A DNA stretch of 64,000 bases from HK1 sp965202875 (GTDB lineage: Bacteria > Pseudomonadota > Gammaproteobacteria > HK1). A program made the position numbers and the translations under genes. Under the pieces are notes generated by a model. It was not told the DNA's origin and ran no database searches. It was given only the letters and a program-made list of their open reading frames with translations. Position 1 is the stretch's first letter. Each line of letters starts with the position of its first letter. The stretch spans positions 2,356,001-2,420,000 of the forward strand of contig OZ241870.1 in assembly GCA_965202875.1 (NCBI GenBank). The letters run 5' to 3'. Below are positions 50,412-59,293 of this stretch, one piece after another.

Positions 50412-51749
50412 TCATCGGTTCCGGCCTCGTTCGCGAGCCACCGCGCGATGGCCGACGTCGCGCCGGTAGAAGGCGCCGTCCCACCGAATCGCGTCGGTGC
50501 GCTCGTAGGCGCGGCGTTGCGCCTCGCCCACCTCTCTTCCGAGACCGCACACGCACAGCACCCGTCCGCCCGAAGTCACCACCCGGCCCGCGTCGGCGAT
50601 CGTGCCGGCGTGGAAGATCTTCGTGTCCGGCGCGTCGTCGTCGAGTCCGGTGATCGGATATCCCTTGCGGTAGCTTCCAGGGTAGCCGGCGGCCGCCATC
50701 ACCACCCCGAGCGCGGCACGCTCGTCCCAGACGGGACGCACGCCGGAGAGGCCGCCGTCGAGCGCCGCCTCGATCAGGTCGAGGAGGTCGGAGCGCAGCC
50801 GCAGCAGGATCGGCTGCGCCTCCGGATCGCCGAGCCGGCAGTTGAACTCGACCACCCGCGGCGCGCCGGCGGTGTCAATCATGAGGCCCGCGTAGAGGAA
50901 CCCGGTATAGGGGATCCCTTCGACGGCAAGCCCTGCGACGGTCGGGAGGACGATCTCGCGCATGATGCGCTCGTGCACCGCGGCGTCGACGACCGGCGCC
51001 GGCGAGTACGCGCCCATCCCGCCGGTGTTCGGCCCCCTGTCCCCTTCCCCCACCGCCTTGTGATCCTGCGACGACGCGAGCGCGACGACCTCCCCGCCGC
51101 CGGCCACGCAGATGAAGCTTGCTTCCTCCCCGGCAAGGAACTCCTCGATCACGATCCGCCGCCCCGCGTCCCCGAACGCGCGGCCGGAGAGCATCTCGCG
51201 GGCGGCGGCGAGCGCCTCGGCCTCCGACTGTGCGACGACCACGCCCTTGCCCCCGGCGAGTCCGTCCGCCTTGATCACGATCGGCGTCCCCCGCCCGCGT
51301 ATGTGGGAAGCCGCCTCGTCCACGGAGTCGCACTCGGCGTAGCCTGCGGTGGGGATGCCGTGACGGGAGAGAAACGCCTTGGTGAACGCCTTGGAGCCTT
51401 CCAGCCTCGCCGCGTCGGCGTTCGGGCCGAAGACGCGAAGCCCCGCCTCGCCGAAGCGGTCGGCGAGGCCCGCGACCAGCGGCGCCTCCGGCCCTGCCAC
51501 GGTCAGATCGACCGAACGCTCGCGCGCCAGCGCGAGGAGCCCGTCGACGTCCTCCGCTCCTACCGCGACGTTCTCGACGCCGGGCTCGCGCCCGGTCCCC
51601 GCGTTGCCGGGCGCGACCAGCACCCGCGCTACCCGCTCGCTCCGGACGAGCTTCCACGCGAGCGCGTGCTCACGGCCGCCGCCGCCGATCACGAGAACAG
51701 TGAGGGGAACCGGCAACCTGCCGGGGCCGGATCGGGTGCGCGGCGCCAT
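50412..51749 (-). CDS. purD: phosphoribosylamine-glycine ligase (GAR synthetase)
   Basis: 445 residues from MAPRTRSG at 51747-51749. ATP-grasp enzyme of purine synthesis joining glycine to phosphoribosylamine. Motifs: VLVIGGGGREHALAWKL, VGPEAPL-type VAGPEAPLVAGLAD, GSKAFTKAF, VIKADGLAGGKGVVV, DHKAVGEGDRGPNTGGMGAYSP, and the metal-binding VVEFNCRLGDPEAQPIL. The end is slightly longer than usual with an arginine-rich tail. No purH is adjacent. Confidence 0.96.
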   Translation of the reverse strand: MAPRTRSGPGRLPVPLTVLVIGGGGREHALAWKLVRSERVARVLVAPGNAGTGREPGVENVAVGAEDVDGLLALARERSVDLTVAGPEAPLVAGLADRFGEAGLRVFGPNADAARLEGSKAFTKAFLSRHGIPTAGYAECDSVDEAASHIRGRGTPIVIKADGLAGGKGVVVAQSEAEALAAAREMLSGRAFGDAGRRIVIEEFLAGEEASFICVAGGGEVVALASSQDHKAVGEGDRGPNTGGMGAYSPAPVVDAAVHERIMREIVLPTVAGLAVEGIPYTGFLYAGLMIDTAGAPRVVEFNCRLGDPEAQPILLRLRSDLLDLIEAALDGGLSGVRPVWDERAALGVVMAAAGYPGSYRKGYPITGLDDDAPDTKIFHAGTIADAGRVVTSGGRVLCVCGLGREVGEAQRRAYERTDAIRWDGAFYRRDVGHRAVARERGRNR

Positions 51750-52048
51750 TGGTGTTCCGGCTTTCGCACGACGGGGTCGAGGCTGCGTCAACCTGTCTTC
51801 ACCATACCCTGTCCCGGCCATGCTTTGGGTTGCCGATCGCCGATCATCCGCCAGCCGGGTGTGTACTGTGAACTTCCCGATTCACGAGGCGAGCGCGTTT
51901 GATCGGACACCGGGGATGCACGTCCGCGGCCGGTGGGCTACGCTGGCTCCCGGCGGTGTCAGCCGCCGCCTCGGCTCATTGGATGCGCGATGCGCCGGCG
52001 CCGCCGGTGGTGCACGCGGTCGGCGGCGACGGCAGGAGGACGATCAGG
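51750..52048. other. divergent promoter region of purD and fumarase
   Basis: About 300 bp between two divergent starts. It should hold both promoters. It includes an AGGAGG site at about 52034 for the fumarase gene. I see no clear operator or riboswitch. Confidence 0.35.
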
Positions 52049-53014
52049 ATGATCAGCCACGGGACCATCGAGCAGGCCGCGTACGAGGTGACGTGCAAGG
52101 CGGCCATCGACATCCCCGAGGATTACCTCGGCGGCATCAAGGAGATGGCGCAGGGAGAGCAGGGAACGCTCTCGTGCTTCGTGCTCCGGTCGATGGTGGA
52201 GAACTACGAGGCGGCGAGCACGGATCGCCGGCCGATGTGCGCGGATACCGGCCTGCCGCGCTACTACGTCAAGGTCGGCAACGAGGCGCGCGTCGACGGC
52301 GGGTTCGTCGGCGTGGAAAGGGCACTGCGCTCGGCCACCGCGCGCGCGACCCGCGAGGTACCGCTGCGGCCCAACCGGGTGCACCCGCTGTGGCGCACCG
52401 ACCACGGCAACAACGTGGGCATCAACGCGCCGGAGATCGAGTGGAGCTTCGAACCGGACGCGGACTGGGTCGAGATCACCACGGTGCACAAGGGCGGCCT
52501 GTTCGGCACCGACTACCGGATGCTCTTTCCGGGCGACGGCATCGACGGCATCAAGCGCTTCTACCTCGACACCCTGGTGGCTTTCGGCAAGCGCGGGCTC
52601 GCGTGCCAGCCCGCGATCGTCGGGGTCGGGCTCGGCGGCTCCAAGGACGTCTCGATGGTGCTCGGCAAGCAGGCCGCGTGCCTGCGCACCGTCGGGGACC
52701 GGCACCCGGACCCGCGGGTCGCGGCGCTGGAGCTCGAGCTGAAGGACCTTGGCAACCGCATCGGGATGGGTGCGATGGGGTTCGTCGGCTCGTCGATGGT
52801 GGTGGACTGCCACATCGAGGTCGGCTACACCCACACCGGCGGGATGCCGATGAGCGTGCACACGTTCTGCCTGTCCTCGCGCCGTGCGACGGCGAGGGTG
52901 GACGCGGGCGGGACGATCGAGCCGCGTGCGGACCCGGGGTGGTTCACGCCCTACATGCGGCGGGAGACGGTGGACTGGACGGGCGAAGCGCAGAACGCGC
53001 GGCAATGGGTCTGA
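52049..53014 (+). CDS. fumarate hydratase class I, alpha (TtdA-like) subunit
   Basis: 321 residues with AGGAGG before ATG 52049. An iron-sulfur hydro-lyase alpha domain: AIDIPEDYLGGIKEM, PMCADTGLPRYYVKVG (first cluster Cys), HGNNVGINAPEIEW, VTTVHKGG-like TTVHKGGLFGTDY and GVGLGGSKDVSMVLGKQA. Two more cysteines, in LACQPAI and VVDCHIEVGYTHTGGMPMSVHTFC, are candidates for the other ligands. Together with a beta subunit it interconverts fumarate and malate, or tartrate and oxaloacetate. The beta gene just downstream has lost its first half, so the pair is probably not functional from this locus. Confidence 0.88.
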   Translation: MISHGTIEQAAYEVTCKAAIDIPEDYLGGIKEMAQGEQGTLSCFVLRSMVENYEAASTDRRPMCADTGLPRYYVKVGNEARVDGGFVGVERALRSATARATREVPLRPNRVHPLWRTDHGNNVGINAPEIEWSFEPDADWVEITTVHKGGLFGTDYRMLFPGDGIDGIKRFYLDTLVAFGKRGLACQPAIVGVGLGGSKDVSMVLGKQAACLRTVGDRHPDPRVAALELELKDLGNRIGMGAMGFVGSSMVVDCHIEVGYTHTGGMPMSVHTFCLSSRRATARVDAGGTIEPRADPGWFTPYMRRETVDWTGEAQNARQWV

Positions 53015-53073
53015 CGATCCCGGCGGCGCCGGAGGATGCGCGGGTACGCGGGCCCGCGGTGGCTCACGCCGGA

Positions 53074-53373
53074 CCCGCAACGTCGGCAAGGGCGGGATGA
53101 GCGGCGCGGGCTATCGCGAGCACTTCGTCCCGGCCGGCGGGGTGTACCTCACCACCGTCGGCTATGGCACCGGCGCGTTGCTCGGGCGCGGGATCCGGCG
53201 GGTGCGGAACGTGCACCGGCTCGACGAGCTCGGCATCGCCCAAGCCCTGTGGGTGTTCGAGGCGCAGGGCCGGCTCGTCAACGAAACACTCGACCGCGTC
53301 TACGCCGGACTCCGGCCCCGGCGCTCCGCCTCTACGGCGAGACCGACGATCGAGGAGAAGAGCCGATCTGACC
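53074..53373 (+). pseudogene. fumarase beta subunit (TtdB-like), N-terminal half deleted
   Basis: Only the second half of a class I fumarase beta domain remains. It starts at NVGKGGMSGAGYREHF, the conserved GKGGM loop, and runs through GGVYLTTVGYGTGALLGRGIRRVRNVHRLDELGIAQALWVFEA to VNETLDRVYAGL near 53311. A frame change then gives the ending LRLYGETDDRGEEPI, stopping at 53373. The first 90 or so residues are missing between the alpha stop at 53014 and this point. The deletion is clean and lies entirely within 60-80 bp. Confidence 0.72.
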
Positions 53374-53608
53374 CGCCGGCGGCCTCCCGAGGGCGGGAGC
53401 CGGAGCCGGGACATCCGGCTGGGACAGCCCAGTTGCAGCCGCCACGGCGAACGGGGAAGGGTACTCCCGCCCGCGCCAACCGGCTGAAAACGGGAACATT
53501 CCCCCCCATGAGCCTTCCGCGGTGCAGGCTCCCGGCGACCGAGCATCTCTGCGGACTGTACGGCGAACAAGGAATGGCCTTGCGATCAGGCTCGGCGGGC
53601 CGCCGTCG

Positions 53609-54499
53609 TCAACTCCCGGGAACCACGCCCTCGGGCAGGCTTTCGATGTGTGCGCAGATGTCGCGAGGACGGGTGATCCACACGCGGTCACGGTACGAGG
53701 CGATGTGGCTCAGCGCCTGTCGCAGGCAGCGGATACGGTAGGGACGGCCGACCACGAAGGGATGGAGGGAGATCGGGCACACGAGGGGCTGCTCCTCGCT
53801 CTGCTCCAGCATTTCGTCGAAGGCGTCCACGATCGTGTTCGCGAACTCGGCGGAGGTGTGCCGGTACCACACGATGCCGCGGGTGTCGTTGCACTCGATG
53901 GGGTAGGGCATGGACAGGATGCGGCCGTGGCGGGTGCGCATCCACACCGGCTGATCGTCGCAGGTCCAGTCCATGAAGTAGCGGTAGCCGGCCTCGGCGA
54001 GGAGGTCTGCGGTGACCTCCGAGTTGGAGAGCCACGGGCTCATCCAGCCGGCGGGACGCGCGCCCTCCTCGCGTTCTATGGTGGCGGTGACCTCTTCGAT
54101 GAGCCTGCGTTCGTCGTTCTCGCCGAGATCGCCCTGTACGTCGCTGTTGGTGATTCCGTGCCCGAGGATCTCGTCGCCGCGGCGGCGCAGCGCCTCGGGG
54201 ATCTGCGGGCAGTGCGCGTAGACCGCGGTGTTCATCTGCGCCTCGATCGGCAGGTCCAGCGCGTCGAAGAGGGAGAGCAGCCGCCAGATCCCGACCCGGT
54301 TCCCGTAGTCGCGCCACGAATAGACGCTGTGGCTCGCCGCCTGATCGGGGGGCGCGATCGCCGCGCCCTTGCCGTGCCCGAAGCGGAAAGCCTCGATGTT
54401 CACCGCGATGTAGACGGCAAGACGCCGGCCGCCGGGCCAGGTGTAGTGGGCGCGTTCGGTGATCGGGGAGTAGTCGTAACGTCCGTGGGATTCGAGCAT
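53609..54499 (-). CDS. polysaccharide deacetylase / PuuE-allantoinase-like family protein
   Basis: 296 residues from ATG 54497-54499 (MLESHGRYDYSPI). NodB-fold enzyme: RRLAVYIAVNIEAFRF, VGIWRLLSLFDALDLPIEAQMNTAVYAHCPQI, then EILGHGITNSD, WMSPWLSNSEVTADLLAEAGYRYFMDWTCDDQP and LHPFVVGRPYR. The YSWRDYGNR-type start and the missing first catalytic Asp pair are typical of the allantoinase-like branch rather than chitin deacetylases. It probably acts on a cyclic or N-acyl small molecule; the substrate is unknown. No purine catabolism genes are adjacent. Confidence 0.85.
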   Translation of the reverse strand: MLESHGRYDYSPITERAHYTWPGGRRLAVYIAVNIEAFRFGHGKGAAIAPPDQAASHSVYSWRDYGNRVGIWRLLSLFDALDLPIEAQMNTAVYAHCPQIPEALRRRGDEILGHGITNSDVQGDLGENDERRLIEEVTATIEREEGARPAGWMSPWLSNSEVTADLLAEAGYRYFMDWTCDDQPVWMRTRHGRILSMPYPIECNDTRGIVWYRHTSAEFANTIVDAFDEMLEQSEEQPLVCPISLHPFVVGRPYRIRCLRQALSHIASYRDRVWITRPRDICAHIESLPEGVVPGS

Positions 54500-54610
54500 G
54501 GCAACATCCGGGGGGGCGTGGCGGTTCCGCCCTGAAGGCTCGGGCGCAAGGCACGACGATTCACCAAGCTCGATCATACACGCCCGCCGCTTGCAGGAAT
54601 GCCCTGCACA

Positions 54611-54744
54611 TCGACTCGATCGGCAATTCCCGCCAACGCTCCGGACACGCTCGGGCAACCAGGGTTTCGCAGCCTTTTCGACCGTCTGACCGTGGCGATT
54701 GAGTGGACGTTTTCGGGCTTGGCGGGAATTGCCGATCGAGTCGA
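54611..54744. mobile_element. MITE-like element with perfect 26-bp inverted ends
   Basis: The 26 bases at 54611-54636 are the exact reverse complement of 54719-54744 (outer end TCGACTCGATCGGCAATTCC). Between them lie 82 bp with no coding sense, giving a 134-bp element. I see no clear target-site duplication. Size and symmetry fit a miniature inverted-repeat element or a large hairpin. It lies upstream of the deacetylase gene. Confidence 0.75.
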
Positions 54745-54824
54745 ACGTCCGGCGGACCGCCGGCCGTGGCGGCGGCGTCGAGTGGCCCGGCACCCGGCAG
54801 GATCGTGTTATGATTTCGTGGGTG

Positions 54825-54943
54825 CTCCTGGGAACGGCGTGTCCCTTTGGGACATGGGCGTCCCGCCCGCTTTGTCATGTGGCGGGCCTCCGGCGGCGGA
54901 CCTTCGGTCCGCGCTTGCGGGCAGGACGCCCGCGCTCCCAGGA
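54825..54943. repeat. interspersed palindromic repeat, copy B
   Basis: A left arm at 54825-54870 (CTCCTGGGAACGGCGTGTCC and onward, ending GGGCGTCCCGCCCGC) and a right arm at 54917-54943 (GCGGGCAGGACGCCCGC then GCTCCCAGGA) are roughly complementary. A smaller hairpin, GCGGACC...GGTCCGC, lies between them. It matches copy A at 43336-43482. In translation it gives the arginine and cysteine-rich nonsense often annotated as false genes. Confidence 0.75.
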
Positions 54944-55119
54944 TCGCAGCCGGCGCTTGGTTCAGGCTCCGCCGGGTCAGGTAGAAACGGGCAAGGCAGT
55001 GGGCGCGATGGCGGGCTGCGGCGCCGGCTCCGACCACCGCGCCCGCGATACTCCAGGGTTTCCGACAGCGGCTCACGGCTCGTCCACGCTGCACACCGTT
55101 CGGACAGGAGACAAAGAAA

Positions 55120-56169
55120 ATGGCCGATACAGGATCATCGAAGACCGGTGTCTCCAGCGTACCGTACCGCCCACACCCACCGAACCACCCGAAGGCGAGC
55201 GGCCCGGTGGCGTCACCGGTGTCGTCGCCATCCCCGGAAGCAACGGCAATCACACCACCGGCGGGGCTGCAATTTCCCGGCTGCAAGCCCGTGCATCTGC
55301 CGAGCCACGAGATCGAGACGTATGAAAGCCGGCTGGAGTTCTGGGACGCCGACACCGAGATCGCCTGGGTCTGCGAGCCGGGCAGTCCCTACCACGAAGA
55401 GCCCGCGGAGACCCTCTCGGCACTGGTGGAGCGGATCGCCAGCGTGCGCGGCTCGCCCATCAAGCGCTACGGGTCGATGGACCTGCTGCTGCGCAACAGC
55501 CGCGGCGAGCGGTGGCGCATCATGCAGGCGGACCAGTCCCTGTACCTGCATCCCGCGCGCGCCCACCTGCCCGGGGCTTCGGCGATGGTGATCGGCGAGC
55601 ACGACTTTCCCGACGTGGTGCTGGAAGTGGATCACACCACGGACGTGCGCCGTGGCAAGCTCGGGCTGTACGAGTCCTGGGGCTTCCCGGAGGTGTGGGT
55701 GGAGGTGCCGGAACGGCGTGCGCCGAGCCGTCCGCGGGGCCGGCTGCCGGGGCTGACGATCCACGTGCTGGAGGACGGCGCCTACCGGACCGTACCCGAG
55801 AGCCCCACGTTTCCCGGCTGGACGGCGGAGGAGATCCACGAGGCGATGAACGAGACGGTGGCCTCGGCGCGGACCCACGCGATCCTGGAGCGGACGGGCG
55901 CGGCGCTGGGGGCACGGGAAGGCACCGGACCGGACGACGATCCGCTGCTGCGTTCGCAACGGCGCCAGGGGTTCGAGCGGGGCCGGATGGAAGGGCGGGC
56001 GAAGTTGGTGCGCCAGATGCTGCTGTCGCGAGGCGTCGAGGTGTCGGCGGAGTTCCCCCGCGACGTGCCCCGGTTCACCGAGTCCTCCGAGGCCGTCGTG
56101 GTCGCGGCGGCGCTCGAGTGCGACAGCGAGGCGGACTTCCGGGCGCGCCTCCGGCAACGCGGCGAGTGA
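55120..56169 (+). CDS. Uma2 family (DUF820) PD-(D/E)XK nuclease-like protein
   Basis: 349 residues, GGAGA site before ATG 55120. After a low-complexity N-terminus (about 50 residues of P, S and A) comes the Uma2 fold: PSHEIETYESRLEFWD, then FPDVVLEVDHTTDVRRGKLGLYESWGFPEVWVEVP, which carries the D..E-x-(D/K)-like active-site pattern. A long C-terminus follows with RQGFERGRMEGRAKLVRQMLLSRG and a final helix. Uma2 proteins are abundant in mobile-rich genomes. Their cellular role is not known; they are thought to be nucleases, perhaps of selfish elements. Confidence 0.82.
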   Translation: MADTGSSKTGVSSVPYRPHPPNHPKASGPVASPVSSPSPEATAITPPAGLQFPGCKPVHLPSHEIETYESRLEFWDADTEIAWVCEPGSPYHEEPAETLSALVERIASVRGSPIKRYGSMDLLLRNSRGERWRIMQADQSLYLHPARAHLPGASAMVIGEHDFPDVVLEVDHTTDVRRGKLGLYESWGFPEVWVEVPERRAPSRPRGRLPGLTIHVLEDGAYRTVPESPTFPGWTAEEIHEAMNETVASARTHAILERTGAALGAREGTGPDDDPLLRSQRRQGFERGRMEGRAKLVRQMLLSRGVEVSAEFPRDVPRFTESSEAVVVAAALECDSEADFRARLRQRGE

Positions 56170-56290
56170 CGCTGCATGGGAGCACCGATGGATTGCCGGA
56201 CGACGGCATTCCGATTCTTCCTTCACGTGGAAGCGCGCCGCGTCCGACGCTGAACGCCACATCACTTCGAGCCCGCGGCCTTTCCCTTCG

Positions 56291-56740
56291 ATGACGGAAT
56301 CGAAGCTGGACGTCTTTCGCTTCTGGGGCAAGGCCCAACCCCTGCAACCGGAATGCGGGCCAGGGTGGCATCCTCTGATCTTTCACTGCCTCGACGTAGC
56401 CGCGGTTGGAGAAGCCCTGCTCGCGAAGCATCGCCGGATGGGCGATCACCTGGCTCGATTGCTCGGTCTCGAGCGGCAGGAGACTGTTCGCCTGGCGACC
56501 TGGCTCCTTTGCCTGCACGACGTCGGAAAGCTCGCGAAGAAGTTCCAGGCGAAGGATCCGGACCTCTACCCGCCTTGCTTCGGCGACGATCCGGCACGGC
56601 TTTCGGGTTTCTACGATCACGGTGCGGGCGGATTGCGCCTCTTCGATGCCGACGACGGCTTCTTCAAGCTGCCGAGCGGAACGCGACCCCGCACGTGGCG
56701 CCCCCTGGTGTCCGCGGTCACCGCCCACCGGGATCGAGGC
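56291..56740 (+). pseudogene. cas3: cas3 HD-nuclease domain, 5' fragment
   Basis: The first 150 or so residues of a type I CRISPR Cas3. They include FRFWGKAQPLQPECGPGWHPLIFHCLDVAAVGEALL, with the first His, and LCLHDVGKLAKKFQAKDPDLYP with the HD motif. DHGAGGLRLFD and WRPLVSAVTAHRDRG follow. The coding sense stops near 56740, where hsdM-derived sequence begins in another frame. The helicase domain and the rest of the cas operon are absent, and I find no CRISPR array in the window. Confidence 0.85.
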
Positions 56741-56743
56741 CAG

Positions 56744-56918
56744 CGACCGGAGCCTCACCCCCGGCCGCTACGTCGGCGTTGCCCCGGAGGAGGAGGACGA
56801 GAGCTTCGACTTCAGGACGGCGCTACGCGGGATCCATGCGGAGCTCGACGAGCTGAACGCGGAGGCGGCGGTCCTGGCGGCGAAGATCAGGAAGAACTTC
56901 GAGGGGTTGGGGATATGA
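56744..56918 (+). pseudogene. hsdM: hsdM, 3' fragment (type I restriction methylase C-terminus)
   Basis: Frame ending at the stop 56916-56918 reads RSLTPGRYVGVAPEEEDESFDFRT and ends AAVLAAKIRKNFEGLGI, the characteristic last 55 residues of HsdM. The catalytic domain is missing. The fragment is fused to the end of the cas3 fragment, so a deletion joined two defence genes. The matching hsdS start lies at 59294. Confidence 0.85.
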
Positions 56919-57214
56919 CGGGGCGGTCGGAAGCAGGAGCGGTCCCGGCCGCCGGTCCCCGTGACCGGGCTCCGCAGGCTCGCCGGGGGCAGGCCATCCC
57001 CGAAGATGCGGAGCCTGACCGGCAATTTGGACGACAGGCGGTTGCGCCCTTTGCCCGACGCCTCGCCCGTTGCGTCCGGATCGCATACCGTGCGACATTG
57101 GGCTCCTGGCCTACGAGCAGCAGGACGCACGCCGCTTTCGCGGGCGCATCGCTCCCCCCACCGTGCCCCGCATGGCCTCCTCCTCCGATCCCGCCTACAA
57201 GCTCCTCGGATCCC
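56919..57214. other. unassigned sequence between defence remnants
   Basis: About 300 bp. All frames look like shadow sequence, and the only clear coding signal is the winged-helix fragment that starts at about 57215. Confidence 0.35.
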
Positions 57215-57452
57215 CGTAGCGAGCGACCAGGTAGCGAGGCTGCTCGCCGCCTTGCAGAAAGGACCGAAGACCGCCGCCGATCTCATGACGGACCTGGGAC
57301 TGTCGCATCGCCCCACGTTCCGCAAGAACTACCTGCACCCGGCGATGTCCACGGGACTGGTGGAGATGACACGGCCGGGATCGCCGTCGACGAAGAACCA
57401 GAAGTACCGGCTGACGGCTCGGGGGCGACGGATGAAACAGAAAGTACGGTAA
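57215..57452 (+). pseudogene. winged-helix C-terminal fragment (Fic/AlbA-type regulator)
   Basis: The frame reads SDQVARLLAALQKGPKTAADLMTDLGLSHRPTFRKNYLHPAM, then GLVEMTRPG and KNQKYRLTARGR. This is the C-terminal winged helix of ATP-binding or Fic-type proteins that often sit inside type I restriction loci. The body of the protein is absent. A second, shorter and more degraded copy of the same motif is at about 59140-59246. Confidence 0.7.
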
Positions 57453-57579
57453 GGCCATTCCTGCCATGCCCGCGTTCGGTGTGGTACTGTGACGCCACGG
57501 GCCTCGGGGAGCACTTTTGCGGAAAGTGGAAGGCAGATGGTGATTCACGTTCACATCATCCCATGAGGAGCCACCGGAC

Positions 57580-57816
57580 ATGACGCTGATCAAGAAGGAC
57601 ATCGTAATCGCCGCGGACGGCAAGCTACCGTCGGACTTTCGCGAGACGTTCGGCCACAAAGCGCATGTGGCCGTACGGCTGCAAGAAGACAACCTCGGTG
57701 GAGCGCGCAACGCGAGCCGGCTGATGGCGTTTGCCGGCCGGATTCAGGCATTCCGTAACGTGACCGATCCGGTTGCCCTGCAACGCGATCTTCGGGATTC
57801 GTGGGAACGTGACTGA
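57580..57816 (+). CDS. VapB-like antitoxin
   Basis: 78 residues: MTLIKKDIVIAADGKLPSDFRETFGHKAHVAVRLQ ... LMAFAGRIQAFRNVTDPVALQRDLRDSWERD. It resembles the small antitoxins of VapC PIN-domain toxins in this size range. The PIN toxin gene follows after 5 bp but is cut short by an insertion sequence. A GAGGAGCC stretch precedes the ATG. Confidence 0.72.
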   Translation: MTLIKKDIVIAADGKLPSDFRETFGHKAHVAVRLQEDNLGGARNASRLMAFAGRIQAFRNVTDPVALQRDLRDSWERD

Positions 57817-57821
57817 AGCAG

Positions 57822-57956
57822 ATGAACACCGACCGTTTTCTGGTTGACACCAACATTTTCATACTGCTGTTCAATGATAGTCTGGCAGAGCCACTGCCTG
57901 ATGGCGAAATCGTGTGTTCCGTAATTTCCGAAATGGAGCTGCTATCCTTCCCGGAT
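57822..57956 (+). pseudogene. VapC PIN-domain toxin, truncated by IS1380
   Basis: About 45 residues remain: FLVDTNIFILLFNDS (first active-site Asp), then GEIVCSVISEMELLSFPDITPSDE, with the conserved Glu. The PIN fold needs two or three more acidic residues downstream, which are missing. From about 57957 the sequence is the antisense of an IS1380 transposase. The toxin should be inactive and its antitoxin orphaned. Confidence 0.78.
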
Positions 57957-58882
57957 ATTACGCCGTCTGATGAGACGTTGACCTGCTTTCCGATGAAGAT
58001 GAAGCGGTAGCGGGTATTCCACGACTTCGGCTTCCAGCGGGTCTCGAAGTAGTCGAGTCCAGGCGCCATGCGGCGCCATCGTCTTGTGCCTTCGACCAGT
58101 CCCTTGAGGGCGGCAAAGCGCTCGAATGGCACCGAGAGGGTGAATTCGACCCCCGAGCCATGCAGTCGTTCAGTGATGACTTCGTTGAAGAAGGCGCTGT
58201 CGATGCGGGTCTCGACCTGTGCGTGGGGGAGGCATGAGCGCACGTGGCCGATACAGTGGCCGATGAAGGTGTCGGCCCCGTTGGAGTCGTGGACGTTCCC
58301 AGGGCGATGGTGCACGTCGAGGACCTGGTCGGTCTGGGCGATGGTGCAAAAGAGGGGGTAGTAGCTACGCGCACCCTTCTTCTTCTTGTTGAAGCCCACT
58401 GCGGTTCCTTCGGCATGACGCCCGGTGCTCAACACCGACCCGTCGAAATCCACCGTCACCCTCGACAGCCCCTCGACCGCCAAGCGCTCCATGACCAGAT
58501 GTCTCGATTCACTTCGCACTTTGGCGACACTTGGTCCATCCGCACTGGCGAGCGAGCGGCTGACCGTGGACACGTCCGGCAACCGCTTCAGACCGAGAGC
58601 GCGTTTGACCATCTCGTCATCACGGTAGGAGTCCACGTCGCGCAGCCGCCGGTGTCCGATGATCAGATGCACGACCAGAAGCATCATGATCATGTGATGG
58701 CCGTAAATCGGATTGGCCTTCAGATGGCGGAAGCATCTCCACAGCCGTTCTTTGATGCCGAGGAGGGAGAAGAGGTGCTGGAAGACGATGAGTCCCGAGT
58801 ACGATGTCAGGCTCTGTGATTCGAATCGGATGTCGATGCCCAGCTTGGCTTTACCTCGAACGTCGGCTCGGCTATGCTTCAT
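57957..58882 (-). CDS. IS1380-family transposase, C-terminus missing
   Basis: From ATG 58880-58882 (MKHSRADVRGKAKLGIDIRF) about 308 residues match the IS1380 family: LTSYSGLIVFQHLFSLLGI, RRLRDVDSYRDDEMVKRALGLKRLPDVSTVSRSL, VTVDFDGSVLSTGRHAEGTAVGFNKKKKGARSYYPL (first DDE Asp), TRIDSAFFNEV (second Asp) and FETRWKPKSWNTRYRFIFI. It ends at the junction with vapC, before the third acidic residue, so the element is a 5'-intact fragment and cannot transpose alone. Confidence 0.85.
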
Positions 58883-59139
58883 CTGCGTGGTCTCCGTTTT
58901 GTTTGGTACGTTGTTGTGACAACGACTATTGTACCAGCTTCGGAGACCACGTTTCTTTCTGTTCCTTCCGTTTCGCGAATGACTCCTTACGACTTTGCAC
59001 AAGATTCAAGAACACTGCGTGTGGCTTATCCTCACTGGCAGTGAACATGAGCTACACGCTACTTCGGTCCGAAAATCCCGTATTTTGTGCAGTGAACGCA
59101 TGTATGGGTCGATTTTTTCTGCAACTGGCAGGGTAGCTT

Positions 59140-59246
59140 GGCTGTTTGCCGCCCAGCGGGAAAGTCCGAAGGCCACCACAGCACTGATGGCGGACTTGGG
59201 GCTGTCGCATCCTGATGATCCAGGGATAGGGAACGCGCCAGCGTGA
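59140..59246 (+). pseudogene. second degraded winged-helix fragment
   Basis: The frame reads AWLFAAQRESPKATTALMADLGLSHPDD, clearly related to LLAALQKGPKTAADLMTDLGLSHRP at 57240. It breaks off after that. The two fragments probably come from one gene family, or one gene duplicated and split by insertion-sequence activity. Confidence 0.6.
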
Positions 59247-59293
59247 ATTAGGCGACAAGGAGGCTCAAAGGAACCCGGGTTTCGAGGATCCAG

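Noticed and set aside
54561..55355. Minus-strand protein with a GARASCPQ-like segment
   Set aside because: It is the translation of the palindromic repeat and of the MITE-like element, a well-known kind of false gene call.
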